Positions 1-13,657 of a stretch of 64,000 nt of DNA are shown one piece after another. The stretch's first letter is position 1, and every line of letters starts with the position of its first letter. The notes below the pieces were generated by a model that worked only from the letters and a program-made list of their open reading frames with translations, ran no database searches and had not been told where the DNA came from. Location of the stretch: assembly GCF_932276165.1 (NCBI RefSeq), contig NC_063983.1, positions 565,501-629,500 on the forward strand. Reading direction: 5' to 3'. This DNA is from Plutella xylostella (Eukaryota > Arthropoda > Insecta > Lepidoptera > Plutellidae). Position numbers and translations under genes: made by a program.

Positions 1-1502
1 GGGCCCTCTGTTATTATTAATATTATACCTAAAGTCTTACTTAACCCGTCTTGTGCTAGTTCCGTGAATGCCGCGGTCTGGCAGACCCAGCTGGCATATT
101 CTTACTGTTGATTTAGTTGTAGCATTAAGGGTTAGATAGCAATGTTTGCTTGCAATCGTAGAGAGAAACTGGGTTTAATCAGTTTTGGCCGCAAATGAGA
201 TGTTGTTAGTCGTGTATATTGTTGTTGTAATATCTGTATCTAGGTACCGATGAGGAGGGATATAACAGAGTGAAGTACATACCGAAAAACATTGCATTCA
301 ACTTATTCAAATCTTAATAACTGAAGAACAAAAAATCAATGCACTTAAAACAAAATACGTAGCCGAAACAGCAGGGTATTTATCGTACCGTCTTCATAAT
401 TTAAATAGCAAGATCCAATTCCCAAGATAGGGACCGAAAATTATCCGAATACTTTTCCAAGCGAAGGCTCGAGCCAGAAGCCAGACACATAAACAAAATG
501 TTTATTATTGAAAACAACCGCGCATCTGAGCGGTGATGCCCAAGAATCGATACCCTTGATGCGTGCAGATAATCGATTCTTGCATGTATCGAGCCGAAAT
601 TATCCGAGTTACACGCGCGACGGACGACCCCTTAAATTAAAAGGATTCCAAAAGTAGGGGAACTTTATGATTTTATTATAGGAACTTAATGTAGTGAATG
701 AAGCAAATGGGTAAAGTGATTCTATCTCCATCAGTTTTATTCCATCACAATAGCTTATAACTTTGTAACTTTACGGGTTCAGAGTGGTTATTGATAATAC
801 CCGTTTCTGTACAGACGGGTAAAGTATTTGACGATGCATGCTTGTGCGATGTTAGCTGTACGAGTATCTGTTTAGCATTTCAAATAGCGCTCTTTCCTGA
901 GTTTATGTAATGAATTCTTTAATAAATGCCATGCGGGAATTCAAATCTGAGTCGGCTCGGCAGTTGTCATAAGTAAAGTATGTGATTCTAAAGTTTCATG
1001 TAGGACTAATATTTTACGAAATTTATTGTATTCTTGCTGTAGAATATTTATATATTTTTGTACATGACACGCCCTAGATCGGATTGTCCATTGACCATTC
1101 TTCAGTGTACAATAATGATGTATTACATATCAATGTGTAAATCTTCTAGAATTACTTATTGGTTATTAAATTTATAGTCACGATTCACATAATAATATAT
1201 TTAATGGGGCTCTGCTATACATACAAGTATATTAAATTTGTACAATAAAAAATTCAATAAATAAGTATACATATAAGTACAGACCACGTAGTAGTACCAA
1301 GACCTTCTGTAGGCTCCTCAATTCTCTCGTAGTCTCTAACATTGATCGCCTATTTTCGTAGACGAACGAAGAATGAACCCTTTTGTTGAAATACGTAATA
1401 GAACGGGAACAATTGGAGTGGATTAATTGTAATCATTAGAGCGACGCCGCGGCTCGTGTCACAAACGCGAAGAAACGGGCTCGTCCCAACTGATCACTAC
1501 TA
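1..1502. other. No recognised gene
   Basis: No convincing exon or RNA gene is visible. The sequence is AT-rich with scattered stop codons on both strands. It is probably intergenic or the interior of a large intron. Confidence 0.5.
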
Positions 1503-1600
1503 TTGACGACCGAATGGTGTAGCTGTTGGTGACCCTGACTGCCCCGGTTTCAATTCCCAGCCGGAGTTGATATTTGGACTCGGTTCATGAGTGTTTATAT
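1503..1600 (+). repeat. tRNA-derived SINE head (fragment)
   Basis: The stretch starts GACGACCGAATGGTGTAG and contains a degenerate B-box (CGGTTTCAATTCC). It continues with GATATTTGGACTCGG, which resembles the body of the SINE at 33163-35415, read there on the minus strand. Both share the CCGAACGGCGTAGTGG-like start and the GTGACCCTGACT segment. The copy is short and diverged, and no functional tRNA fold is expected. Confidence 0.5.
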
Positions 1601-4250
1601 GTATGTATAACATTATTATGTATGTATCTACCTATGTAAATATATCAGCTGTCCTATACCCATTTGGATGAGACGTATGGCCGTGTTCAAGATGTCCCAA
1701 CATATTATTATCATACAATTAAAACACACGTATACATCGTGTACACTTTCTGCTCCTTCCGGATATTCAGACCGTAGTTGATTCGTATGTATAATATAAA
1801 AGACTGAGCTATAAAGAAACACCTTATTATTGCATTTAATTCATATTTTTTCCATAAATATATAATAGATCAGGGTGTCATGATGAGTAATGCACAGTCC
1901 GTAAGCTAGTGAGTCGTGTATGGCTTCCGTATAGGATGGCCGGTGGATGCACCCTGTATAAACGCTCGACACACGACACTAGTCTAGCGTCTACTGTGTG
2001 AGATAAACGCTGGCATTGTTCTCTTTCAACGATAATGTGTCGTTAATTTTATAAAATATACTGAGTCAATGCTTATCATTGTCGTTAATCAATAAATGTT
2101 AGTTACATAGAACAATGCAGGCCGACTTAACATGGTCGTGTCTTAATTTCATATTTATTATTATTTCTTAGTATTATAATTATTTGAATAAAGTTAGAAT
2201 CCGTCATAATCATATGAAAGTATGAAAGTACATAACCTCCATTAACCGGCAGATAGAGTAACTGTCACAAGACGATTTATCTCCACACCAACTCGAAGTC
2301 ACCACCAAAAGTGTTATACGAAATTCTCGCACCGAAAAGTCCAAGTATTAACTAGAACAATAGTTAGCGGGTAAGTAGTTCTAGAAGAAAGATAACGGAG
2401 CGAGCGACTCGGGCCGAATTCAGTGTTAAAAGTTAAGCGAAATAGTTCAAGCTGAAACTAGTTGAGATTGAGCGTTGTACGGTCGCTTGAGGTGACGCTG
2501 GGAGAATGTGAATCACAGATACTAAACTCACGAGAAATGAAAAAGTTCCAGTGAGAAAATCTCCAAATTAATCCAAAACGGAAAAGGCTAGCTTAATGAC
2601 GCCGTCTGTAATATTGAATGAAGTACCTAGTTTAATAGCGTATCAGAATTATTACCGCACAAAACGAAATATGTGCCTAATATATAAAAATGTAGAAAAA
2701 ACTGGGTGTTATATAAAATGTAAGCCTTATGTACTTACGTGTTACATTTTGAAACTGCCACTCTTAAGGGTCACTCATAACGTCTTAGGTGTTTAAAATG
2801 CTCATGCTTGTGATATTTTAATGTTTTTATTTATAAATTAAAGAAACATTAGATCAGTATATTTAAATATAAATAATATTTTATGACTGCAGTCGTCAGT
2901 TAGTAGAATCGTCCGCAACGAGCGAATAGCTTCGCTTCAAGTTTACGATTCATTTCAGAGGGCCCCGTACAAATATTACTTCGCAATATATCGAACTCAG
3001 AATAAGGCACTCGCGTGGACTCAATATTAATATTCCCAGATGCTGCAAGTGTTTTTGAACGCCAAATGCAAAATGAAATGGTCTGTGTTTAGGAAATTGC
3101 AACAGGAAATATTTTCTCCTTTGCGTAGTACTTACAAAACAAATACATACACAAAAAATGCTATGCTATGGTTATACTTATTTCATAATAATCCACCGAC
3201 CAAGGCAAAGACGAACTATCCTTATAAAATTAGTTAACACATTTTATTTTAAAAAAATATTAGTTTATTAGTTTGGAATTTACATAATAATATTATTTTC
3301 CTAGTTTTGTAGTTCAACCTACACTGGGCTACAAAAATAAGTATCACACTGAAATAATCCAAAACTTTATAAATAAATAAGATACACTTTCCAAATAAAG
3401 ATACTGAATTATAAAGTGTAGTATATTGTACCACATCTTATAAAGTACCTGTCCCCCGTAACTACTAAACTAGTATCCAGGTAAACACTAAGTTCTAGAC
3501 CTCCATAGAGGCCAGAACTGTGCGGCCGACAGGTAACTAATAGGAAATATCTCCCACTTAGCCCCTAAGCTCGTTACAGCCTGAAACTGTAAATCGTTGG
3601 CAACTGAATTAAATATACGATCTTACATTTATTTCAGTGGGTAGTTGGGTACACGAATATCGAACTTAAGAAAAGTATTTCTTGGCTTAGCCTGTGGTCC
3701 GGTGAAACGAGCATAGACAGGCAGAAATAGTGAAAGGATGAGGAACATTAAGGACCAGTCCTTGGAAAACCAAAATCGGCATTCGTCAGTAAGTTTTCAC
3801 GTATAAAAACTATACTATATTGGTTTGTTCAATCCCCTTTCATGTATATGTATAAATCAGCCACACGGATACATGTCAAACATACAACGCCCCTCTTATT
3901 CTACCGAGGATAAACATAGCTCGCTCGCTTGACGCTAACACATACACAGACACACTTCGCCAAACTTTCAAGCATAACAATGTGAAGCTCGCGATCCAAT
4001 AAATATTGTTTTAATTAAAAGCTTCTACGCTGTAAAACTTTCGTCAAGTAAACAATAAGTCTATGTTTACTTTAGAGTGGATGCCGAACATAACACTCAG
4101 CCATTTTGTAGTACTTGTAGTGGCATGGCTTATCGAGCATTCCACCACGGCTCTATGTGTTTGGCTCTACATTTCATGTTTAAGATGAATATTGGTTCTC
4201 AGGCCTTGTATGTGCCTGAAAATTATCATCTTCGTCATTTGTATCTTACT
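1601..4250. other. Non-coding stretch with one short interspersed repeat
   Basis: No exon is recognised. Around 2537-2621 lies a block (AAGTTCCAGTGAGAAAA, then GCTAGCTTAATGACGCCGTC, then AATATTGAA) that recurs in diverged form at about 29596-29700. A shorter piece is at about 26824-26842. It is therefore an interspersed repeat, not unique sequence. Confidence 0.45.
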
Positions 4251-4822
4251 TTTTAGGGTTCCGTAGCCAAAATGGCAAAAACGGAACCCTTATAGTTTCG
4301 TCATGTCCGTCTGTCCGTCTGTCCGTCTGTCCGTCTGTCCGTCTGTCACAGCCGATTTACTCGGAAACTATAAGTACTACAGTGATGAAATTTGATGGGA
4401 ATATGTGTTGTATGAACCGCTACAAAAATATGACACTAAATAGTAAAAAAAAGAATTGGGGGTGGGGCCCCCCATACATGTAACTGAGGGATGAATTTTT
4501 TTTTTTTTCGATGTACATACCCGTGTGGGGTATCAATGGAAAGGTCTTTTAAAATGATATAAAGTTTTCTTAAAAAACATTTTTCTTAAAGTGAACGGTT
4601 TTTGAGATATCAGCTCTCAAAGTCGTAAAAAGTATGTCCCCCCCCCTCTATTTTTATAACTACGGGGTATAAAATTCTAAAAAAAAATAGAGGTGATGCA
4701 TGCTAATTAACTCTTTCAACGATTTTTGGTTTGATCAAAGTATCTCTTATAGTTTTTGAGATAGGTTGATTTAAGCTACGGAACCCTTTGTGCGCGAGCC
4801 CGACTCGCACTTGGCCGGTTTT
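4251..4822. repeat. Abundant lepidopteran interspersed repeat (GGGTTCCGTAGCC type)
   Basis: It begins TTTTAGGGTTCCGTAGCC and ends CTCGCACTTGGCCGGTTTTT. The 5' motif GGGTTCCGTAGC recurs inverted near the 3' end as GCTACGGAACCC (4775-4786). A microsatellite of about five CCGTCTGT units occupies 4305-4348. I recognise this as a very common non-coding repeat of Lepidoptera. Its mobilising system is not evident from this copy. Confidence 0.7.
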
Positions 4823-7522
4823 TAATATTGCCACTACAGTTTCTATAGCTCCCGTAATCGGCTAAGATTATAAGAACATGTTATAAATAGGCTATTTAGT
4901 TACCGTTTAAATTTTTAAAGCGAAATTGGATTTCGATGTTTCCCTTTTTTGAGTTCATAGTTACTACTAGAGATCTATGCATCATCTATACCTAGCTACG
5001 TAAGTAAACGTAAATTTTTGCATTTTACACTAGAGTTTACCCGGAATTAGGAAGCGTTGTGCGCTGCTTTTTTTAAACATTACGAAAAGAATACTTTTTT
5101 GGGCAAAAACAAATTATTATTCACCTGGGTGTTCCACCCAGTTGCGCGCACCGTATTATTTTTTTCGTGTGAGAAAATGGCAGAACACCACTTATTTTCT
5201 AACACCGCAGGTAAAAAATCGTAGTTCAGTTAAACGCGGGTAGAAGAAGCTTTTTTTTGTAGCAAACCTATGCTGCATATAAAAGTGCTTCCTCCGCTAT
5301 AATTATGACGACGGATATAATTTGATCTATGTAATAATTGGTACAAGTATTTTTTTTTAAATAGGCGCTTAACTACCTATAACATTTATGATTTGGGATT
5401 TGTAAAAAAAAACAGGCTTTTTGTAGGTATGTAGGAAGTGTGTTACTCTAACCTCTGCGTCTTTTGTCGAATCGATCTAATTTAACTTAGTATTTATTTT
5501 TAGTTCGATAACATTGATACATAATTACGCTATTCTATGTCTGTAGCCACAGAACTCAAAATTCAATCAAATATTTAGCTATTCCCGAACGAGCACCGAT
5601 GACCAACACACAACTTAAAGTGCGGGTTGGTCGATATAAAGGTACTAACAAAAACTCACTTAAATAACTTGTACATAAAACTCATCACAATATCTCGGAA
5701 CTCCTCACAATATCTGATAATTTGAATGGAATAAATGAATAAATTTCCAAATAAAATTATACTTACAAATATCAATTGCGAGAGCAATGGATCCAAGTCA
5801 CTGTATCATCCACTTAGCACAACCACCGACTTTATAATAAAACCACTTTAGCAACACCAGTTTTAAAGTTCCTGAACGCAACTTTAGTACCTGCGCAATA
5901 ATTTACAGCTTAACATAGAGTCGTAAAGTCTAACACTAGCGCTGTATTAAACTATAAAACTCCGCCGGTATAGTGAATGCAGCTATACACCACTGGGGCA
6001 GCTCACACGAGGAGCATGGTCCGGCCGAAACGATCAATCTAAGCCGCGAACGAAAAGTTGCACGAAAGTTTACGTTGTCTATGCAAATTGTAGACACGCG
6101 CGCGCTCGCACACGCAGCCTCGACACACGTCCGCCCGCCGCGGGGTCGCGCCGCACACTGACTGCTTCCCTACTGCCTCACAGCGCTCACACTAGACAGG
6201 GAAGGGTGGAAACTCACTGCGGAAAATGCCAGCGAAAGAAAGAGACGCGAGACCGGAAAGCGTCTAGTTTCGCACGTGGTGCGGTGCGGTCAATGTTGCG
6301 ATGCCGCTACGGTCATTGCCATACAGACGGCTGATTACAGTTTTTTTTATTATCCGATGCAGTGATTATGCGGATGTGCTTTCGGAATCGAAGTAAATTG
6401 GATTATCGACTTCCGTTAATGGAGTCGGTAGACTTGGTGAAAGCATGTAATGCAGTTGGTTTCATTGCTCATTGTACGGGTGTTTACGTTCAATTAATTA
6501 AATAAATTATTTAATTTAAATATAAAGTGATTTTAAAATAAGAGGAAACATAAAGTTGGGAGCATGTTTCCTGCGCTATGAATTCTAAAGGATGAAATGT
6601 GCGATAAAATAGCGCTGTATTTCCGTGTCGGTCCTTCATGGGACGTCTGCTACGGGCTACGGGCTACGAGCTCGCTACGAGACGCTACGACGCGCTACGC
6701 CGCCGCTACGAAAGTGCGGCATACGTTATAAACTTCAAACTTTTAAATTAAACTTACAGTTTTGAATTATTATAAATAAGTTAAGTGAATGTTTAACGCC
6801 GTGATACTCATACAGTTCATTATATTACCATGTTCATGTATGAGTGTTTATTAATGTTGAAGTGCTAGTAAAAATGGTAAGTTATCAAAAGTATGACTCT
6901 AGTCTAACGATTTGAAAAAAAAAAGTGTTTTAAAGGAGCAGGATCTGTTTGATCAGTGGCGCGAGTGACTACTCCGGGTCTCCCTGACCCTTCCCCCAGC
7001 AGCCTCCTCTGTTCCGGTGGAAAAAACATATATTACGTCGATAAAGATTACAGGGCTTTATATGTTTTTGTGATTTGTTAACCCAAAAATAATCTAAACA
7101 ATTAACCTACTGAAACGTTTAAGTACTTAAATTATGAAAACATTATTTTAATTTAGAACTATCTAAGAGTGAAAAACTTCATCAAATTTAAAAATAGAAG
7201 ATGTGATCTGTTCTTATAATATACCTACATATCAAAATAGAGAACACGCAATCGTTCTAAATTCAAAAAAATATCCGCGAACTTTTTATTTTTTCCTAAC
7301 CGGCCTGCGTTGACTGGCGGCGGCGACGGCGGCGGCGACAATAGCTGGGTCGGACAGATATCGTGTGGTCGGAATTAAATTAATTAATTTGAATTATAAG
7401 TCCGCGGCGGCCTCCCCGGTGTCAGTCACTCTCATTCGGTCGCAGTGGATGGGACGGGAGGCTGTGCGTAGGTTTTTTAATGATAAAAATAAATAAATAT
7501 GGATCTCTTGAATAACTTAAAA
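4823..7522. other. Non-coding stretch with a GC-rich block
   Basis: No exon is supported. A CpG-rich block at about 6030-6310 stands out from the AT-rich surroundings. It is followed at about 6648-6714 by a simple repeat built on GCTACG. The GC-rich block could be a promoter or first-exon area of an unidentified gene. No TATA box, splice donor or open frame makes that convincing. Confidence 0.35.
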
Positions 7523-7616
7523 TACAGGATGTTGCAAAAGGATGGATGATGAAAGAATGTTGAATCAACAAAAAAATATCTACGGTATTTTAAACTTAGT
7601 TTTGCAATACCCTGTA
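7523..7616. mobile_element. Short TACAGG...CCTGTA MITE
   Basis: The ends are TACAGGATGTTGCAAAAG and, inverted, TTTTGCAATACCCTGTA. They match the termini of the larger foldback MITEs at 13407, 15350 and 22047. It is probably a deletion derivative of that family. Confidence 0.55.
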
Positions 7617-8177
7617 TAAATAGAATGTGAGTTCAAAGAATAATATTGCTATTTGGATATAATTATGTAGACGAGTCATTATACCTACATACTGTATGCC
7701 AAAAGTATCTCTACTCGAGTACCTTCCACTCGTTTATGGGAATAACGAAACAGAGAACACAGAATACTGCAGTACTCACGAACTACTCATGTACTCGACC
7801 ACTGAACACTCCTGCATATTAGGTCGCTTTTTATTAGGATTGTGCAATGTGGTTAAAAAATAGGTACAACGATACTTCACCTACTTTTGTTTCATTAATA
7901 GTTTCACCATTATTTTAAACTAGTTTAAAATTGCTGTGTTGGGTAGTGTATGATAAAAAAAACTTCATCGTCATTATAAGTGAAAGTGAAAACCAGGCAA
8001 CGTTGTCGCCATCACGTTACAATGGTATCACTAATATGATACTTGATTGATATGTCCACTATTAGTCAGTACAAGCTAGGTATTATCCTAGCTTTTCTGG
8101 CTAGCTCACAGGACGCAATGATATGCGAGTCGAAATTATACAGACCACCTAATTTAACGAACTTATTGTTGTTTCAG

Positions 8178-8347
8178 CCCTGGCCAGCCCTAGCCAGAGA
8201 GGTCACTCTCTCAGACGAAAAACGAAGTTTCGAAGCGCCGCTGCGCGATCCACGACTCAATCTCGTTGTATTAAACGCATCGACTGCACGACAGATGTCG
8301 TTCGTTCGTTTTCGTCAGTATAGAGTGACCCCAGCCCTGGCCCAGGG
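8178..8347. mobile_element. Foldback MITE with CCCTGG ends
   Basis: The left arm (CCCTGGCCAGCCCTAGCC, then GGTCACTCT, then CAGACGAAAAACGAA) is an imperfect inverted copy of the right arm (TTCGTTTTCGTCAGTATAGA, then GTGACC, then CCCTGGCCCAGGG). The open frame across it comes from the stem and is not a gene. Confidence 0.55.
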
Positions 8348-10106
8348 CGGCCCGCGCTGACCCGCAAATGAACGCATCGCGTGCTCGCGCCCCATCGCTC
8401 AATATCGACCTGAGAGCGGACCCTTAACATGTACAGGGTGGATCTTGTAACAATAAAGAATGTTGCTTTGAGATTCTGTATGAAAAACATAGTCACATCA
8501 TTAAAATTAAAATAAATAATAATTGACATTTACGAGACTTGACGATGATCATTTGAGTAATCCTACCATGATTTTTTTACAAAATCACCTCGCAGGTCAG
8601 TTATTTATGTTCGTCAATAGCTAACAATATACTCATAGCTGCAGTGCTGCACAATTTTTTACAATAATGAAGATCTTTAGTAATGCATATTTTTTTTTTT
8701 TAAGTCAACAAATCATTAAATTATATTAATCAATAAATATTCTCATCATTCATTCGTATATTTTTTACACTTATAAATTCAATATTGTTGTATGCGTAGA
8801 ACATATTTGCATGTTTTTGACATCACCGTTTAATGTATAATTTTCCACCTAAGCAGACTCAGTTCATGTGTATACTTTTCAATTTAAGTTCAGTCGCATA
8901 TTCGCACCAACCTTATTTCCTATCGAGGCGCAAATCGCATCAAACCAGCGGAAATAAAATCCTATTTAAACCCCACAGCGCAGACCTTTCAAAACCCATT
9001 AAATCTGTAGCTTTCGGCCCTAAAATCCGGAAAAGAAAAAACGGAACACCCTGTGCACTAGCCTACCTCTAAATTGCGGCTCTCGCGAACGTGCGACGGT
9101 TAAAAACGAATTATAAACGGAGCGCCCTGTAGCTGCGCCATTTGTCATGAAACCGCGCGCGGCGCACCCGCTATATAGAACGAGAGCTAGTACCTTCATA
9201 CTATCAATTGTAATCATATTGCACTATAATCATTTCATTACATGGATGTGAAATAATAACTTCCGTGCCGTACAGTATTAATGGATGTACAATAATATCT
9301 AATACCGATAGAAGTTAACAGTTTGCTATGAAATAACGATCATCACTATAAAACTTAATACTAACGTTATTTTTTTGACCATTTGTCTAAGTAAGTCTCC
9401 TTTCCTGGTTTTTTATGACCAAATTGTATTCTATGGTCGTATGATTATTATGATAAATTATGTTTATTTAACATAACTTTTGTCTCAGTTTTGTAATTCC
9501 GCTCCTAGACTACCTTCTATAATAAGTTTGTTCTAATAATTTCCTATTTTTTCATTTCTCGAGTCGTTTTAACAATCACGATTAATGCGTTCAGTAATAG
9601 TTACATAAACCAGATTACTCCAGCGCTAAGTCATTTTTAATTACACGCCACAAAGCTAGTACCTCATGTATATGTATAATACTACATGTCTGTATGGGCA
9701 TGCTACGTTACAGTGCTTTCACTTTAGCTGGACTTAACTTGTTTTATTCTACCGCTGATGCCGGCTGCCCTTACCACCACCGTTAGATTAGCTATCAACA
9801 ATCCTTGAGCAGCTTACCTGTCAAACATGTGTCAAATCCATACAAAAGATGACAATAATTTTTTCGTAGAACAAAAGTTGTTCAGGATGACGAGCTGAGT
9901 CACCCCCTGCTTCTGACTACTATACCACTTTTGCAACACCCTGTATATCAATGTCACGAACTTCATCTACAAGGTACAGGCTACAGTGCACGGCCTGGTA
10001 CTGCAGGTGCCTTTATCCGGCATTTTTTCAACGAAGTTTGTTGAAATTCTTTTAGTTTTTCCGCTATACGGTATTAAGATTAACTTTTGGTGGAACGTTT
10101 TTAGAG
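8348..10106. other. Non-coding stretch with MITE end fragments
   Basis: No exon is recognised. The sequence TTTTGCAACACCCTGTATAT near 9931-9950 is an isolated terminus of the TACAGGG MITE family. Confidence 0.4.
10098..10106. repeat. Target-site duplication, left (TTTTTAGAG)
   Basis: This nine-base direct repeat is identical to 11094-11102 and flanks the armed foldback element. Confidence 0.8.
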
Positions 10107-11093
10107 GGGTACACTACATAATTCCGAATTACTTTTTTACGAATATGAAAATAACGATTTTTTAAATTTCGAATTTCATACTTCCGAATAATTCACAATC
10201 CCGAATTTTAAGTTTCTGAATAATGAAAATCACGAATAGTTTATAAACGAAATTTCAAAGAACATATTTATTAAAATGACGAAAGTAAATTTTCCGAATA
10301 TTATTATTTCGATGTTTCAAAAGTACGATTTTTTATTTTATCGAATTGTTAAAATTACGAATCCCGAAGTTTTAATATTCCGAAAATACAAATTCCCAAA
10401 TGTTTCTTAGTTAATAAGAAATGGTTATATATTATGAATAGTGGGTTAATTAACAGCATAATCCGTATAAAAACAATATTTTTTAAGCTATATTATGTGA
10501 AACGCTCCGCTCCGCTTCGCTGCGCTCCGCTTTGTTTTTCGATATCTATGTGCACATAACACGCTCCTCCTCGCTTTGCTCGTCGTCGCACCTATGTTTA
10601 GGTTTAGGTCCTAAGGTTTTTAAGTTTAAACACCATAAAAATCCTAGCAATTGTTTTGCTCTATATTTGAAACGCTCCGCTCCGCTTCGCTACGCTCCGC
10701 TTTGTTTTTCGATATCTATGTGCACCTAACACGCTTCTCCTCGCTTTGCTCGTCGTCGCACCTATCTTTTGGTTTTGGTTCTAAAGTTTTAAAGACGATT
10801 ATGTTTTTTTTTCAAAATCACGAATTATGATATTTCCGATCGGGTATTTGACTTTTTTGTGATTATAATAAATCGGTATTTTATTTTTCGTATATTAAAA
10901 TAATCGTATTTTTTAACATTCGTATATTTAACAATCGTAATAACAATATTCGTGATTATAATATTCGAAATTATAATTTTCGTGATTATTATAATTCGGT
11001 ATTTAAAAAAATCGGTATTGCAATATTTCGTAAATTACATATTCGGGGTTATCAAATTCGGAAAAAAGTTTTTCGGAATATTTGGGTGTTCCC
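10107..11093. mobile_element. Armed foldback element C with duplicated core
   Basis: The termini are GGGTACACTACATAATTCCG and, as reverse complement of the right end, GGGAACACCCAAATATTCCG. The left arm (10107-10400) is a run of degenerate ~16-base phrases, each carrying CGAAT or ACGA. The right arm (10800-11093) carries the same phrases inverted (ATTCG, TCGTA). The centre holds a core with GCTCCGCTCCGCTTCGCTGC, then TGTGCACATAACACGCTCCT, then GCTCGTCGTCGCACCTAT. The core is repeated at a 170-bp spacing (10501 and 10671). A perfect 9-bp target-site duplication flanks the element. Element length (under 1 kb), 9-bp duplication and long inverted arms suggest a MULE-like non-autonomous element, which is inference. 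No transposase is present. Confidence 0.7.
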
Positions 11094-13406
11094 TTTTTAG
11101 AGCCGTTTTAATCAGTTTAAATTATGAACCTTCTCCTTAACGAGACGATCACAATATACTAGCTGGTTTGACAGCTTTGTTTGGTAATGAATAAAAATTT
11201 TTTTTTTTTAATCTGTAGCATAAGCAGTAAGCACGTCATAACGCCAAAATACGACACACCAGTTATTTAAGGGTGCGGCTGACAAATTGTCACCCATCGC
11301 AAAACTTAATATGCAGCCAATAATACCCAGAAAAAAATTAAATGTAAAAAAAAGCTTTAAGTATCATAAATACTAATAAAAGCTGACAGTAAATTCATGA
11401 ACCGCCCAATCAGACACCGCACCTCCATACACCATTCAGTTCCCACGCTCGAGTTGGAAGAGTCGAGTTTCCTGAAACCTGTAAAATGCATTACGTCGGT
11501 AAATCTCAATCGGCGAGATTCAGCTGGCACCCGGCCAAGTCCAAGACTTCAGACCCTCAGTCTGGTATGGAATGTCTGATGGGTGAAGTGCCGTCTTTCA
11601 GGCTTCCACAATGAGCCTTCTTGAGGGACGACATGTACATACCATCCACCTATACGAATCCTGAAGATTCAGTGACTAATACTAATCTATCTGCTGAATA
11701 AATTTACTACAGTGACAAACCCGATGCTATAGATCTAGTGTTTGTAAGCTACAGGCTAAATAGACAGTTGAACCTAGGCCCCTATCGAAAAATTGTTTTG
11801 ACAACGATTTTCGGATTCAAAATGTTACTTTGTTTTCACTTCGCGATAGCCTCCTTATATCGTGTCACATATCACTAACACTGAATAAACATTTACAGAA
11901 GAAATCTTATTTCCAAGGAGTGTCTGATGCTGAGTACTCAGACTTCCTCATCCATCCAATACACGTGTCGTTTGTTTCAAAAAAGTCTCAAACGACCATC
12001 AATTGACTCTACCAACTTCTAATAGCAGAATGACCAGTTCACGAGAGTTTAAGTAGTGTACTAGCTATATTAGCAGACTCGGGCGCAGGTCTTCGATACA
12101 ACATCTAAATGGCTTTTGTGAGCTCAATTGCGCGGCTTAAGATATTTCGTAACGCTTGTTGCGGTTACTGAAACTATTGACCCACTTGTGCGATTAGAAG
12201 TTACGCTATTAGTGCTATTAACTGACCACGTAAAGAGAGAAATTATACCAATAATTGATTAAAAAATTCACGTTTAGTACACGCTCAAAACTTTATAACA
12301 AAACGACCGTCCTGATATACAACTAAACAGCATGCAGAAGACTTCGCAGAAACCGACTGAACTCGCCAAAAATATATAAGAGTACCATCCCATTTACAAT
12401 ATAAAATAAAGTAATATACCTAATTACCTACCTAGATGCATGGGACTTCAAATGGCCTAGATATGAAAACCATACAAAAATGTCGCAGATTCCTAACGCT
12501 CTAGGAACACCCTGTATTGCGTTAAAGCACAAATTGGAGTGTCTAACCAGCTAGAGCACCAAAATGTTTATGGTATGTATCTAGTCCGCGCAAAAATGTT
12601 GACCATAACCATTTCGTTCCGTTTCTGTAGAATTGATTTAGGGTTACTAGCCCGTGCCAATCGCCCTTTAGCTCTAGAATGAGCCATAAAAGAAAACTGC
12701 AAGTTGTAAACTGTTCACAATTTTCAGTTTTTAATTGAGCTTCGTACGTGTAGCGGAGCCGCCATGGTGCAAACTGCTGAGTCGGAAACCAAACCGCTAG
12801 CATGTAGGTGCAAAGCATAGGTTCGCTTTTGCATTTATAAAACTGCGTTGTTTTGTTTAGTTAGACAGTATTGTATGGTTAATACCATACCTATTCATAC
12901 CGTAGAGGTATCCTTTTATATTGCATCTGGATAACTAGACACACATGTGAGATTTCAAAATAAATCCTCACATAAACAAATAAAAAGCGACACCAAATCC
13001 AATAACTCTTGCTTTCAAATCTGTCTGTTCCACCTCAACCCCCTTCACGTAAGAATTTAATATTAGCCAATAACAGTAATGCGTGACGTCACCCGACACC
13101 GAGGTTACCTCAGGGGCGCGCGGCCTGACACATGTCAGTCAACGTTCGTCACGCGTAGCGAGAGGACGTCCCATACTTACAGATCAAATTGCGTTTAATT
13201 TTAGAGGTGGGGTCGGTTGGATTGCCGCGATACTATATTATATTGTTTTTGTTAGTTCCCGCCGCTTGGTCACTCGAATGGAACCTTTCGTCACAGACCC
13301 TTATAGTCAAACAAGAGCTGATGTATTTTACACCCTCCTGTGGTAATTTATTGGAATCACTTTCTACCATAACAATAGAAGGCAATATTTTTTCTTTATA
13401 TAAATA
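11094..13406. other. No recognised gene
   Basis: It contains the right-hand target-site duplication (11094-11102). No convincing exon is seen. An open frame on the minus strand at 12543-12818 has no domain I recognise and is adjacent to a MITE-like ACACCCTGTATTGCG (about 12510). Confidence 0.4.
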
Positions 13407-13657
13407 TACAGAGTGTTGCAAAATTGATATACTAAACCGAAACCTACATGTGCAGCATGGTATATCTAAGCCCGAAACTGAAATCAGAATTTGGAAATTC
13501 GCGAAAAAATATTTCATTTTCCATAGTAAAAAGTCACGTGACCAACAAAGTTTCTATGGAAAATGAATATTTTTTTTCGCGAATTTTTAAATTCTGATTT
13601 CAGTTTCGGGCTTAGATATAACATGCTGCACATGTAGGCTTTTTGCAACACCCTGTA
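13407..13657. mobile_element. TACAGGG-family foldback MITE, copy 1
   Basis: The ends are TACAGAGTGTTGCAAAA and TTTTTGCAACACCCTGTA, with TA at both borders. Almost the entire element is a palindrome. ATGTGCAGCATGGTATATCT pairs with AGATATAACATGCTGCACAT, and CGAAACTGAAATCAGAATTT with AAATTCTGATTTCAGTTTCG. The TA target and short inverted ends fit a Tc1/mariner-type MITE. Copies at 15350 and 22047 share the arms. Confidence 0.7.

Noticed and set aside
10532..10729. Short open frames inside the armed foldback elements (also 20318, 20496, 30003, 30172)
   Set aside because: They recur with the repeat copies and arise from the core and arms. There is no sign of coding selection.
12543..12818. 91-residue minus-strand open frame
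   Set aside because: No recognisable domain, no splice or promoter context, and it abuts a MITE-like end. It is probably a chance frame in repeat sequence.
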